NCBI GenBank assembly: GCA_965263225.1
Contig: CBDHHG010000033.1
Span: 124,001 to 188,000, forward strand
From: DT-111 sp965263225
GTDB taxonomy: Bacteria; Bacteroidota; Bacteroidia; Chitinophagales; Saprospiraceae
Direction of reading: 5' to 3'
Length of the DNA stretch: 64,000 bases
Positions within the stretch are counted from its first letter, which is position 1; the number at the start of each line of letters is the position of its first letter. The translations under genes and the position numbers were made by a program. Shown in pieces: positions 9,504 to 16,532 of the stretch. The notes beneath the pieces were generated by a model. That model ran no database searches. It was given only the letters and a program-made list of their open reading frames with translations, and was not told the origin of the DNA.

Positions 9504-10565
9504 ATGCTAAAAAAGGCTGCATTCATTTGGCTAATTATCTTAGGTGCTGTCCTAATAACCGTGCTTGCCAATATCGGCCTATTGAATCGTTATCATGAGT
9601 TATCTCAAATACAGGTTTCAACCGCAGCTAGAGAAGAAGAATACTGGTTTTTATGGAAAATTGGGTTTGTTGGGGTATTCTCCGAATTGGTAATCCTGAT
9701 TGTCTTTATCTTTTATAACTACAGTTGGAAAAGTTACCTAATACCCGATACTTTCAATCGTCGTCAGCAACTATTGCTGATTACGGGTAGCAATTTGGTC
9801 TTGCTTGCGGGTTTCATTTACCTGGATTTTTTGGTAAGCAAATACGCCACAAAGGTAATTTCTGAATCTACGATAACAGGGGATTACGTACAAAACTACC
9901 TTATCAATCACGCTTCCATTTTCATTATTGCCATTATTGCGCCTTACATCCTATTGAGGATGGAAAAAATCAGAGCCATTGAGCTCAACTTGGTCAAACT
10001 ACAGGAGGAAAAAGCTAAAGCTGAGCTTGCTGCTTTAAAGGAGCAGATTAGCCCTCACTTTTTCTTTAATACGCTAAGTACCTTAAGTACTATCGTCCGA
10101 AATGAAAGCAAGGAAAATGGCCTTGAATTTATTCAAGATATTTCCAAAACCTTCCGTTATACATTGAAAGAAGCTAAAGCTGATTTGGTAACGCTAAGAC
10201 AAGAGTTGGACTTTATATCGACCTACATTTATATACTACAAAAACGATTTGGAGAAAAACTACAATTTGAGATGGATATCCTAGATTCGGATTGGAGTTC
10301 TTACATTCCTTCCATGTCCATTCAACTCTTGATTGAAAATGCGATACAACATAACGTCATGACCCATAATATGCCCTTAAAAATTACGATCTACACCAAT
10401 GGTCAGTTGATCAGTGTAAATAATAACCTACAGGAGAAAGAACATGTAGAGAGCTTCGGCTTAGGATTAAACAATCTAAACAATCGCTATAAATTGTTGT
10501 CTGGCCGGGAAATTACTATTACCCGTGATTCGGTAAGTTTTAGCGTTCAACTTCCACTCTTATGA
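9504..10565 (+). CDS. LytS-type sensor histidine kinase
   Basis: The 353-aa protein has an N-terminal membrane region with about four hydrophobic segments (residues 7-28, 50-70, 90-110, 130-150), a short coiled coil, and then a His_kinase domain (PF06580 type) with EQISPHFFFNTLSTL, where the histidine of SPHFFFN is the phosphorylation site. An ATPase domain with IENAIQHN (N box) and FGLGLNN (G box) ends the protein. It overlaps the response regulator gene by 4 bases, indicating translational coupling. The signal sensed is unknown. Confidence 0.88.
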   Translation: MLKKAAFIWLIILGAVLITVLANIGLLNRYHELSQIQVSTAAREEEYWFLWKIGFVGVFSELVILIVFIFYNYSWKSYLIPDTFNRRQQLLLITGSNLVLLAGFIYLDFLVSKYATKVISESTITGDYVQNYLINHASIFIIAIIAPYILLRMEKIRAIELNLVKLQEEKAKAELAALKEQISPHFFFNTLSTLSTIVRNESKENGLEFIQDISKTFRYTLKEAKADLVTLRQELDFISTYIYILQKRFGEKLQFEMDILDSDWSSYIPSMSIQLLIENAIQHNVMTHNMPLKITIYTNGQLISVNNNLQEKEHVESFGLGLNNLNNRYKLLSGREITITRDSVSFSVQLPLL

Positions 10566-11326
10566 AAGTATTGATTGTGGAGGACGAGTACAGTGTAGCA
10601 AGAGATCTCTGTGATGTCTTGCTCGAACTAGACCCAGAAATTGAAATAATGGCTATTATTGAATCCGTCAGGGATGCAGTGGAATGGATCGAGTCAAAAA
10701 CGACATGGCCAGATTTAGGTTTTTTCGACATTCAAATAGCTGATGGAAACTCCTTTGAAATCTTTGAGCAAACCACAGTGCACTTCCCCATTATCTTTAC
10801 GACTGCATTCGATGAATACGCATTAAAAGCTTTCAAAGTAAATAGCATTGACTATATTTTGAAGCCTATAAAAAGGAGTGACCTTGACGTGGCACTTAAC
10901 AAATACAGAGCTATTTATAGGTCTCCATCGCAATATAAGGCACTCTTGGAGGTGATTCGAGATATCAAGCACCAGCAGCAAAAGAAATATAAAAAGAACT
11001 TTTTGGTGTATTTCAAGGATAAGATACTACCTCTTTCTGTAGAGGACATAGCTTACTTCTATTTGGAGAATCATACGGTATATTGTATCACGCACAAAAA
11101 CGAAAGGTATCTAATTGATAAATCGTTGGATTTAGTCCAGACTCAGATCAACCCAGATTTTTTTTTCAGGGCCTCCAGACAGTTCCTGGTATCCAGAAAG
11201 GCCATAAAATCAGCTTCGATATACTTTAGTCGAAAGTTAAAATTAGAGGTCACACCAAACTTTAAACAGGAGATCATTATCAGCAAATTGAACAGTTCCA
11301 AATTTAAAAAGTGGTTGACGGAGTAA
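10562..11326 (+). CDS. LytTR-family response regulator
   Basis: The 254-aa protein has a receiver domain (residues 1-120) starting MKVLIVEDEYSVA with phospho-acceptor Asp56 in GFFDIQ and a lysine in DYILKPIK. A LytTR DNA-binding domain follows (residues about 148-250; FFRASRQFLVSRKAI is typical). It is the partner of the kinase that overlaps its start. Targets are not visible; the serine hydrolase and GloVer genes upstream are possible. Confidence 0.88.
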   Translation: MKVLIVEDEYSVARDLCDVLLELDPEIEIMAIIESVRDAVEWIESKTTWPDLGFFDIQIADGNSFEIFEQTTVHFPIIFTTAFDEYALKAFKVNSIDYILKPIKRSDLDVALNKYRAIYRSPSQYKALLEVIRDIKHQQQKKYKKNFLVYFKDKILPLSVEDIAYFYLENHTVYCITHKNERYLIDKSLDLVQTQINPDFFFRASRQFLVSRKAIKSASIYFSRKLKLEVTPNFKQEIIISKLNSSKFKKWLTE

Positions 11327-11349
11327 TAGAATGTTTCAACTCACCTAAG

Positions 11350-11901
11350 CTACAGTAGATCTCTGACCTTGATTTCCAGATCAAATTTTGTGAGTGTCAC
11401 AATGTCGTCGCTATTGTATATTTGGCGCGACTTGTAAGTGCCTCCTGCTGGTTGTGTATAGACTTCCAGTTGTTGTTGACTAATATTGCTCAACCAGAAT
11501 TCTTCAATTTCATGTTGAGCATATAACGGTAGTTTTACCTCAAGGTCATAAGCTAGGGAAGTATCAGCCACTTCAATGAGGGTGATAATATCTGATGGGG
11601 TAGGGTGGGCCTTACGGTAATAGTCTTCCCTAAATTGTACAACCGCTAGATCTGGTTCCGGTTCTGAATATTCGGACAAATGGATAGGATTTTGTATCCT
11701 CACGATGGCCTGTTGAAATAAATTAATAGTTAGTAAATCCTTCAGTTTCTCGACAATACTTGCATGATCACTTCCGACGGGACTCATTTCTAAGATTTCT
11801 CCATTAATTAATTCTAGGTTCTGGCCTTGCAAGATTCCCAATTCACCCATTTGGTGATACTCTTTCACGGTTAATAAACGACGTACTATAGGTGAAGTCA
11901 T
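11350..11901 (-). CDS. Uma2 family endonuclease-like protein (DUF820)
   Basis: The 183-aa protein matches the Uma2/DUF820 family of PD-(D/E)XK-fold proteins. Visible features are LINGEILEMSPVG with the first acidic residues, EPDLAVV with the catalytic Asp, and TLIEVADTSLAYDLEVKLPLYA with the E-V-x-x-x-S...K pattern. Uma2 genes are very common in cyanobacteria and some Bacteroidota and often occur next to mobile elements. Their real function is not established. Here the gene lies 165 bases from the left end of the integrated element, in host DNA. Confidence 0.85.
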   Translation of the reverse strand: MTSPIVRRLLTVKEYHQMGELGILQGQNLELINGEILEMSPVGSDHASIVEKLKDLLTINLFQQAIVRIQNPIHLSEYSEPEPDLAVVQFREDYYRKAHPTPSDIITLIEVADTSLAYDLEVKLPLYAQHEIEEFWLSNISQQQLEVYTQPAGGTYKSRQIYNSDDIVTLTKFDLEIKVRDLL

Positions 11902-12017
11902 TACAATCTACTTTAGTTCTTAAAGATACTCATTTTCACACTAGAATGCTCTCATAAGAGAGGCATTCTTCACAAGCCCTGGTCATTATTGCGTTCATCT
12001 CCATTATGAATTTGCAC

Positions 12018-12044
12018 AAAAAAACGCCTTTCAAAAAGGGGCGT
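12018..12044 (-). terminator. Intrinsic terminator on the minus strand
   Basis: A short stem (ACGCC pairing with GGCGT, plus AT pairs) is followed on the minus strand by seven T residues (A-run at 12018-12024 on the plus strand). It sits just outside the left dif-like site and would stop minus-strand transcripts coming out of the integrated element. Confidence 0.6.
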
Positions 12045-12065
12045 GTATAAATTACAGAGAACCTT

Positions 12066-12093
12066 ACTTAACATAAGATTAATTATAGGCAAA
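12066..12093. repeat. Left dif-like attachment site of the integrated element
   Basis: The 28-bp site has an outer arm ACTTAACATAA, a 6-bp centre GATTAA and an inner arm TTATAGGCAAA. The outer arm matches the XerD arm of E. coli dif (ATTTAACATAA in this orientation) at 10 of 11 bases. The ten bases GATTAATTAT are identical to the site at 18576-18603. Sites of this design are where the host XerC/XerD recombinases join circular elements to the chromosome. Confidence 0.75.
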
Positions 12094-12180
12094 CATTGTA
12101 ACCACCTGAATAACAAATGGTTACAATTCAATCTTGCCACGTTTTTTTTCGTCGTATGAACAAAATGTGACACGTTTTTG

Positions 12181-12948
12181 CTAGGCGCGGTACAAATTTG
12201 GCCACTCTAGGATATAAATCATCATATTTTCTTCCAAACCTTGCAAATCTGATCCAACCGTAACAGGAACCCTACCCTTTAAAAGCATTGGTTCAGTTAT
12301 AATCAAATTCTGATTCAAAACTTGAAACAAATCCATTGAAGTTGAATAGGTAAAAACATCGTGATAGATATTATCCGAGTACAAAGTAGCCTCTTTACCA
12401 AAATTGTAAGTCGGATAAACACCACCTTGAAAATTGTCGTCAGCAATGAAAAGAACAACGAAAGGATTAACATTTTCAATATAGTAACTAGCCGGCAACA
12501 ACTCGCCGGTTAAGTAATCCTGAAACCTATAAGTAGTCCAAATCGTGATAGGTGCAGGAATCCCGGGAGGAACATCTATAGGAACAGTTAGCGAACTTTG
12601 AAGAACAAAAAACGAATCCATTCGTGTTTCATCGAGAAGATCAAACGTACCACCGGGGCCACTTTTGGGAGTTGCAACCATAGTAACATTGTCAGCGTCC
12701 TCAGTAATAGTAAAAGCAGTGATAATGAAATTCTCCACCGTCAATAAATTACTAAGTGCATTCATTGCGGCCAGTGGATCAGGACCGTTATAATCCGAAG
12801 CACTACCAGTTGGATGAATAGCCCTATAATGAGCAAAACCTTTAGGCAAAATAATCCTAAATCCGGTCGCGGTAGGTTCTAATTGTGGGACCAAGGGTAT
12901 AACTTTTACCCGCCCTTCCGAAATTTGCGCATTTCCGACAGTATCCAT
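12181..12948 (-). CDS. Phage protein, beta-rich, candidate spike/vertex or second capsid protein
   Basis: I do not recognise this 255-aa protein. It has no signal peptide or membrane segment, is rich in Val, Ile, Thr, Phe and Pro, and contains many alternating hydrophobic strands (for example ENFIITAFTITEDADNVTMV and DSFFVLQSSLTVPIDVPPG). That composition suggests an all-beta virion protein. It is the last gene of the element, with its ATG 43 bases inside the end of the preceding small membrane-protein gene. A DUF-type host function is unlikely in this setting. The role as spike or penton protein is inference from size, composition and position. Confidence 0.7.
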   Translation of the reverse strand: MDTVGNAQISEGRVKVIPLVPQLEPTATGFRIILPKGFAHYRAIHPTGSASDYNGPDPLAAMNALSNLLTVENFIITAFTITEDADNVTMVATPKSGPGGTFDLLDETRMDSFFVLQSSLTVPIDVPPGIPAPITIWTTYRFQDYLTGELLPASYYIENVNPFVVLFIADDNFQGGVYPTYNFGKEATLYSDNIYHDVFTYSTSMDLFQVLNQNLIITEPMLLKGRVPVTVGSDLQGLEENMMIYILEWPNLYRA

Positions 12949-13139
12949 AATCTGAATATTTTAGCTTTTTTTACAAGATAAGGTGCGACATGTTCCTTAA
13001 CAACGTGGATAACAATTGCAGAAATAGCGGCACCAATTAGATTAATAAAGTATGGGGCAATAGAGGGAATATCTACAGCCATGCCAAACATGAAGGAATG
13101 AACCCCGTACATGAAAGGCTGAAATGATGAAGCCCTCAT
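12906..13139 (-). CDS. Small phage membrane protein (77 aa)
   Basis: The protein has one strong hydrophobic segment (about residues 25-46, IAPYFINLIGAAISAIVIHV) and a very basic C-terminal tail (VKKAKIFRLWILSEMRKFRKGG). Its ATG overlaps the stop of the 161-aa gene by 4 bases (ATGA), and its end overlaps the start of the 255-aa gene, so the three are translationally coupled. A membrane protein with a positively charged end would fit a component of an internal viral membrane or a DNA-contacting protein. No family is recognised. Confidence 0.65.
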   Translation of the reverse strand: MRASSFQPFMYGVHSFMFGMAVDIPSIAPYFINLIGAAISAIVIHVVKEHVAPYLVKKAKIFRLWILSEMRKFRKGG

Positions 13140-13621
13140 GAGAATAAGTATTTCACAGAATCATACTGCTTATCAGAAAGATACTTGATACAGTCCTTCT
13201 GCAAATCTCTGGAAAATTGCCCTTCATATTCCTCAGAAAGAAACGGCAGAGTTATAGTTGAATACCTCTCAAGGACAGCTATAGCAGCTTCTTCATCTTC
13301 AGTATAATATCGTACATTGAGGACCTCATACCATGCTAAGTCCACCCCAAAATGTTTTCCTATCTCTAGGGCATCATTTTTAATCCTAAGATAATTAACT
13401 TGATCTTGAAGACCCGTAGCCCTCAAATTCTGTTCAATCCTTTTACGCCGCTCAACTTCTTTCTCTAAATCGCTTTTCCGTAGGCCGAAGGATTCGAGGG
13501 CCGTATTAAGATAAGGCTTGCCAATACGATACAAAAGTAAAAAGCCAAGAACGTACAAACCCCAATTAAGGAGAGTACCAAGGCTATTGCTAGAAATCGT
13601 TTTAAACTTCGCATTTCTCAT
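13136..13621 (-). CDS. Phage membrane protein with coiled coil (161 aa)
   Basis: An N-terminal hydrophobic segment (about residues 15-33, LLNWGLYVLGFLLLYRIGK) is followed by a charged helical region (LRKSDLEKEVERRKRIEQNL, residues 48-67) that is likely a coiled coil and by a soluble acidic C-terminal domain. No family is recognised. It starts 19 bases after the M15 peptidase gene and is coupled to the 77-aa gene. A structural or lysis accessory role is possible. Nothing in the sequence decides this. Confidence 0.65.
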   Translation of the reverse strand: MRNAKFKTISSNSLGTLLNWGLYVLGFLLLYRIGKPYLNTALESFGLRKSDLEKEVERRKRIEQNLRATGLQDQVNYLRIKNDALEIGKHFGVDLAWYEVLNVRYYTEDEEAAIAVLERYSTITLPFLSEEYEGQFSRDLQKDCIKYLSDKQYDSVKYLFS

Positions 13622-13639
13622 ATTTAATTTTTTGAAATA

Positions 13640-14176
13640 TTATTGAATAATTAACTGCTCCGATTTTGAACCATTTATCATTGCCCATTCGCCTTGATGA
13701 AGTTTGGTTTTATCCACATCAAGATGAACAAACAACTTACCATTACTAGTACGATACTGTCCAATTCTCTTAACCCCCTGCCTCCTTGCTGCTTTGACGA
13801 GCTTAGACATGAAGTGAATATCTGGACAATGTATATCAGCGGCAAGCCCCTTTAGATGAGCACTATTTGTTGCGGCTTTGTAGCCCCTTGATCTTAGATC
13901 GGCATTGTAATTTTGCGTCCTATATCCACTGTTAATATGGAAAGGCTGATTTAGTTGCGATCTTAATTTGTCGAGGATTTTAACAAATGAATGCTTCATC
14001 AATTGGCCCGTACCAGGTGCATCCGGTGAGTCGAACTCATGCGGTGAAAAATGCTTTATGCCACCCCAATTGGTGACATTCTTTGCCGAGGCCAGCACAA
14101 CACGCCAGCCCCGACGAAGAACAAACACTATCACAACCACAGAAACCAACAACACTAAGTAGATAGTATTTCTCAC
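13640..14176 (-). CDS. Membrane-anchored M15 peptidase, candidate phage endolysin
   Basis: Peptidase M15 domain (M15_3 type) acting on peptidoglycan cross-links. Visible motifs are FSPHEFDSPD, INSGYRTQNYN, and the zinc ligands His107 (SAH), Asp114 (AAD) and His151 (FVHLDV). The N-terminus (residues 5-20) is a membrane segment followed by arginines, so the enzyme is probably tethered or exported by a signal-anchor. The start is a GTG at 14176 that overlaps the TGA of the preceding 44-aa gene (GTGA), which supports this start. In the element it is the obvious lysis or entry enzyme. Host M15 family proteins are usually longer with other domains. Confidence 0.85.
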   Translation of the reverse strand: MRNTIYLVLLVSVVVIVFVLRRGWRVVLASAKNVTNWGGIKHFSPHEFDSPDAPGTGQLMKHSFVKILDKLRSQLNQPFHINSGYRTQNYNADLRSRGYKAATNSAHLKGLAADIHCPDIHFMSKLVKAARRQGVKRIGQYRTSNGKLFVHLDVDKTKLHQGEWAMINGSKSEQLIIQ

Positions 14177-14307
14177 GGCTTCAACAAATTGTTACTTTGT
14201 AACTCTCTCAACTTGTTAGCGTAATTTTCCAACAGGGAAATAGCCGCGAGAATTAGAACAGGACGTGCAATATTCCAAAGTCCTGCAAGAATAGCCTTGA
14301 TATTCAT
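14173..14307 (-). CDS. Tiny phage membrane protein (44 aa), holin-like candidate
   Basis: The frame starts with ATG at 14307 (MNIKAILAGLWNIARPVLIL) and ends in a TGA that overlaps the GTG start of the peptidase gene. Residues 4-27 are mostly hydrophobic, and the tail is polar. The exact overlap with the next start and the tight spacing on both sides support a real gene. Its place directly before the M15 peptidase suggests a holin or anchor, but this is inference. Codons 4-10 carry the 17-nt repeat that also occurs in the stem-loop upstream of rep. Confidence 0.6.
   Translation of the reverse strand: MNIKAILAGLWNIARPVLILAAISLLENYANKLRELQSNNLLKP
14280..14296. repeat. 17-nt repeat, copy 2 (matches 18152-18168)
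   Basis: The bases GTCCTGCAAGAATAGCC occur here and, without a mismatch, at 18152-18168 in the large stem-loop upstream of rep. A 17-base exact match inside a 6.5 kb element is not expected by chance. The AATAGCC part resembles the nick region of pT181-type origins. This copy lies inside the 44-aa gene and is followed by a small inverted repeat (GAATA...TATTC). Confidence 0.65.
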
Positions 14308-14314
14308 AATCAAA

Positions 14315-14443
14315 TTACTTTTTGATGAATGATAGAATAGAAAATAAAGCAGTCAGGGAGGTTGCGATCAAGACCCCATAAGCCCAATACTTTACGTTCT
14401 TGCTAGATTGTTTTAGACCGACTGATTCAAGTAGCTGATCCAT
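14315..14443 (-). CDS. Tiny phage membrane protein (42 aa)
   Basis: The frame starts at the ATG at 14443, one base after the stop of the 71-aa gene, and encodes MDQLLESVGLKQSSKNVKYW followed by a hydrophobic segment (about residues 19-39) and a Lys-Lys end. The tight spacing and the good membrane helix support a real gene. No family is recognised. It may be a minor virion membrane protein or part of the lysis set. Confidence 0.6.
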   Translation of the reverse strand: MDQLLESVGLKQSSKNVKYWAYGVLIATSLTALFSILSFIKK

Positions 14444-14444
14444 A

Positions 14445-14660
14445 TTACATTGAAGTTTGTCGCCTTTGCTTGTTAACCTTGGTACACTTCAACCAAGCTT
14501 TTACCTCTGGATTCTTCGGATTTTGAGCATTGTTATACTCAAACTTATACAGCTTACCGCCTAGCTCCATGTAGGCAACGAGGTAGCCGTTCTTATTCTC
14601 CTTAAAACCCTTAATTTGGTATGCGTTACCGAAGCGATCGGTTTGAACTCTATTTGTCAT
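14445..14660 (-). CDS. Small soluble phage protein (71 aa)
   Basis: A basic protein (MTNRVQTDRFGNAYQIKGFK at the start, KVNKQRRQTSM at the end) with several predicted strands and no membrane segment. I do not recognise a family. Its position between membrane-protein genes downstream of the capsid candidate suggests a small virion or DNA-binding protein. The basic ends are compatible with nucleic-acid contact. Confidence 0.6.
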   Translation of the reverse strand: MTNRVQTDRFGNAYQIKGFKENKNGYLVAYMELGGKLYKFEYNNAQNPKNPEVKAWLKCTKVNKQRRQTSM

Positions 14661-14690
14661 GAGTGAAAAATTTTAATTGGTGAAAAAATA

Positions 14691-15017
14691 TTAATACTTG
14701 CGCCGCTTGCCGCCCTTCATCAATAAGACAGTGATAAGAGTACCACCAGCAGCAATACCGCCGATAGTCAACCACTTTTTCCAACTGGTCTTTTTCTTAT
14801 CCGCGTCAGCTGTAGCACCAGCATCTTGAGCAGCTTTCTGCAATGATTGCGCAACATTTGGATCAACAATCCCCGTGGATGGAGTTGAACGGCCCCAATA
14901 TGCGTCAACCTCAGTTTGGGTAGGCACAGGTCGCTTATTAAGGCCAACACTTCTTAAAATGTTGCCTATGACAGTACCCCCAGCTTTAGGGGCAAATAAC
15001 TTTCTAAAGAATCCCAT
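14691..15017 (-). CDS. Phage membrane protein with basic C-terminal tail (108 aa)
   Basis: The protein has a basic start (MGFFRKLFAPKAGG), a flexible Thr/Ala/Gln-rich middle and a single C-terminal membrane segment (about residues 85-101, WLTIGGIAAGGTLITVLLM) ended by KGGKRRKY. A membrane helix capped by a polybasic tail is common in minor proteins of viruses with an internal membrane. It starts 47 bases after the capsid candidate. No family is recognised. Confidence 0.65.
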   Translation of the reverse strand: MGFFRKLFAPKAGGTVIGNILRSVGLNKRPVPTQTEVDAYWGRSTPSTGIVDPNVAQSLQKAAQDAGATADADKKKTSWKKWLTIGGIAAGGTLITVLLMKGGKRRKY

Positions 15018-15063
15018 TTCTTGAGTCGATTAAATAGTTAGACAATTGATTAATGCGTCAGGA

Positions 15064-15933
15064 TTAGTTATTAATATCCTTTAGGATATGTTCAGCGGTG
15101 GTATCCTGAAAACCTGCGTTAACTTGTTGTGCCTCTTGGACCTTACGAACAATAGTGGTTTTCTCGCCATAGATATGACAAGGAGCACCAGCATTTTTGT
15201 AAATCTTAAGACCAGTAACAGCGGAAACATCAATAATCACATGATCATACAAACCACTGAGAGCCATCACAGGATGCGCACCAGTAGAACCAACAGCAAC
15301 AACATCATTAGTACTATGAGCCAAGTACCTTAGCTCCTCCGGCGTGAACCGAACATCGCGACCGTTGGAGTACTCCAATTCAAGTTCGGTTAGTGAGGCA
15401 GGATTAACAGCAATGCTATTATACTGATGCAAAGCAAAACCGTCTTGCCGCTTGTCACTCTCAATGGTTAAAGTGTGATACTGCAATAAGGCAGGAGTAG
15501 CCAAAGGACTTTCCATCCCATACAAGGCAACAGTGAAATCGCCCGTACTAGGAATATCAGAAAACTCAATTTGAAACTGATCATTGCCCTTATTATTCAA
15601 TGCACCTTCCGGAGACATCATAACAGGTACAATAACCTTGTTAATGGTTGCAGCTGCATTCTGATTTACGAGAATTGAACCCTCAGCGGAAGAATCAAAT
15701 TGAGCAAAAACACTTAAAGGAATTTCATGGCTATGGCGATGGGTGCTACCCTGCGCAACATAAGCAATACTACAATCAATCCCAGAAAGGAAGTTAAAAA
15801 CGGCATCCATTGATGCAGGTAGGTTTGCGCTCCACTCAAAAACAATGAGAAGACGAGCAACCTGAAATTGAACATTAGTAGCAAGCCTACCGTTGGGTAA
15901 AAGACTCGCTACAGTTGCTTCTCTGATAAGCAT
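15064..15933 (-). CDS. Candidate major capsid protein (289 aa, beta-rich)
   Basis: I do not recognise the family from sequence. The protein lacks a signal peptide or membrane segment and has many beta-strand-like stretches throughout (LATNVQFQVARLLIVFEWSA, AATINKVIVPVMMS, GDFTVALYGMES, HVIIDVSAVTGLKIY). At 289 aa it is close to the smallest double-jelly-roll capsid proteins (PM2 P2 about 269 aa, FLiP about 300 aa from memory). It heads the structural gene block, just after a terminator that separates it from the replication genes, a common place for the capsid gene. The capsid role is inference. Confidence 0.65.
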   Translation of the reverse strand: MLIREATVASLLPNGRLATNVQFQVARLLIVFEWSANLPASMDAVFNFLSGIDCSIAYVAQGSTHRHSHEIPLSVFAQFDSSAEGSILVNQNAAATINKVIVPVMMSPEGALNNKGNDQFQIEFSDIPSTGDFTVALYGMESPLATPALLQYHTLTIESDKRQDGFALHQYNSIAVNPASLTELELEYSNGRDVRFTPEELRYLAHSTNDVVAVGSTGAHPVMALSGLYDHVIIDVSAVTGLKIYKNAGAPCHIYGEKTTIVRKVQEAQQVNAGFQDTTAEHILKDINN

Positions 15934-15973
15934 AAAACAAAATTTAGTGTGAAGAAATATTTAATTACCTCAC

Positions 15974-16004
15974 AAAAAAAAGGGACACTCAAAGAAGAGT
16001 ACCC
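15974..16004 (-). terminator. Intrinsic terminator before the capsid gene
   Basis: On the minus strand GGGTACTC pairs with GAGTGTCCC (one bulge) around a TTCTTT loop, followed by eight T residues. It would end transcripts of the rep/HTH genes 41 bases before the capsid start, so the structural genes need read-through or their own promoter. A weak TAAATTTT box lies at about 15941-15948. Confidence 0.6.
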
Positions 16005-16213
16005 CATTGAGAACCGCAGAGGAACACAGGAAACCAATAAACCCCAAAATGAACCGAAGCAGAATATTATTTGCTGACTAAAAGAAAAAAGACAGAGTTA
16101 GAACGTTTTTCGAGGAAAAAGGAGGGCAGCTCCTGCGTTGCTTAGCGATTTTGTTCGCAAATCAAGAAAAACCAAGCAAACATAATTTGGCCAACCCTCA
16201 TTATCTTTTCTCA

Positions 16214-16243
16214 GAAAATCCCTTCTTTTAAGGGGGGCTTTTC
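16214..16243. other. Stem-loop in the phage intergenic region
   Basis: GAAAATCCC (16214-16222) pairs at 8 of 9 positions with GGGCTTTTC (16235-16243). It lies 41 bases past the stop of the HTH gene. It could be a terminator for the minus strand or a structural element of the single-stranded genome. The following T content is modest, so a terminator role is uncertain. Confidence 0.4.
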
Positions 16244-16283
16244 CGAAAAAAAATAATTTCCCCTTTCTTACGTGTACATAGTG

Positions 16284-16532
16284 TTAGGCTGCATTGTCAG
16301 AAGAAGACGAAGAACAACCTTCGAGCTTAGCAATAATCCAAGAAGACCAAAAAGGGTAAAGCGGACCCCTAACCTTACAATACGACTCGTAATCAAAGGG
16401 ACAGTCTTCCTGAGTAAGAATAAGGAGTCTCACCCAGTTTCTAAAGGTTTTCCTATTTATGGAATACCTATTGGCCAAATCTTGCTTTGAAAATGTCTCT
16501 GACAGTGCTACAATTCTCGTTTGATACTTCAT
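16284..16532 (-). CDS. Small HTH protein of the phage (82 aa)
   Basis: The segment ETFSKQDLANRYSINRKTFRNWVRLL near the N-terminus is a helix-turn-helix of the transposase/homeodomain-like sort. The C-terminus is Ser-rich (CSSSSSDNAA). The open frame extends upstream to 16625, but those codons would add an unlikely hydrophobic stretch, while the ATG at 16532 (MKYQTRIVALSETF) gives a clean domain, so I chose it. The start lies 65 bases inside the end of rep. It may control phage transcription or help Rep bind DNA. Confidence 0.65.
   Translation of the reverse strand: MKYQTRIVALSETFSKQDLANRYSINRKTFRNWVRLLILTQEDCPFDYESYCKVRGPLYPFWSSWIIAKLEGCSSSSSDNAA

Larger units (their letters stand above)
15934..16283. 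other. Phage intergenic region between replication and structural genes
   Basis: This 350-base gap is the longest in the element. It contains a minus-strand terminator (15974-16004), a GAAAA/TTTTC hairpin (16214-16243) and otherwise AT-rich DNA with no convincing gene. In small ssDNA phages such a gap often holds the second-strand origin or packaging signal, but I see no known motif. Confidence 0.5.
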
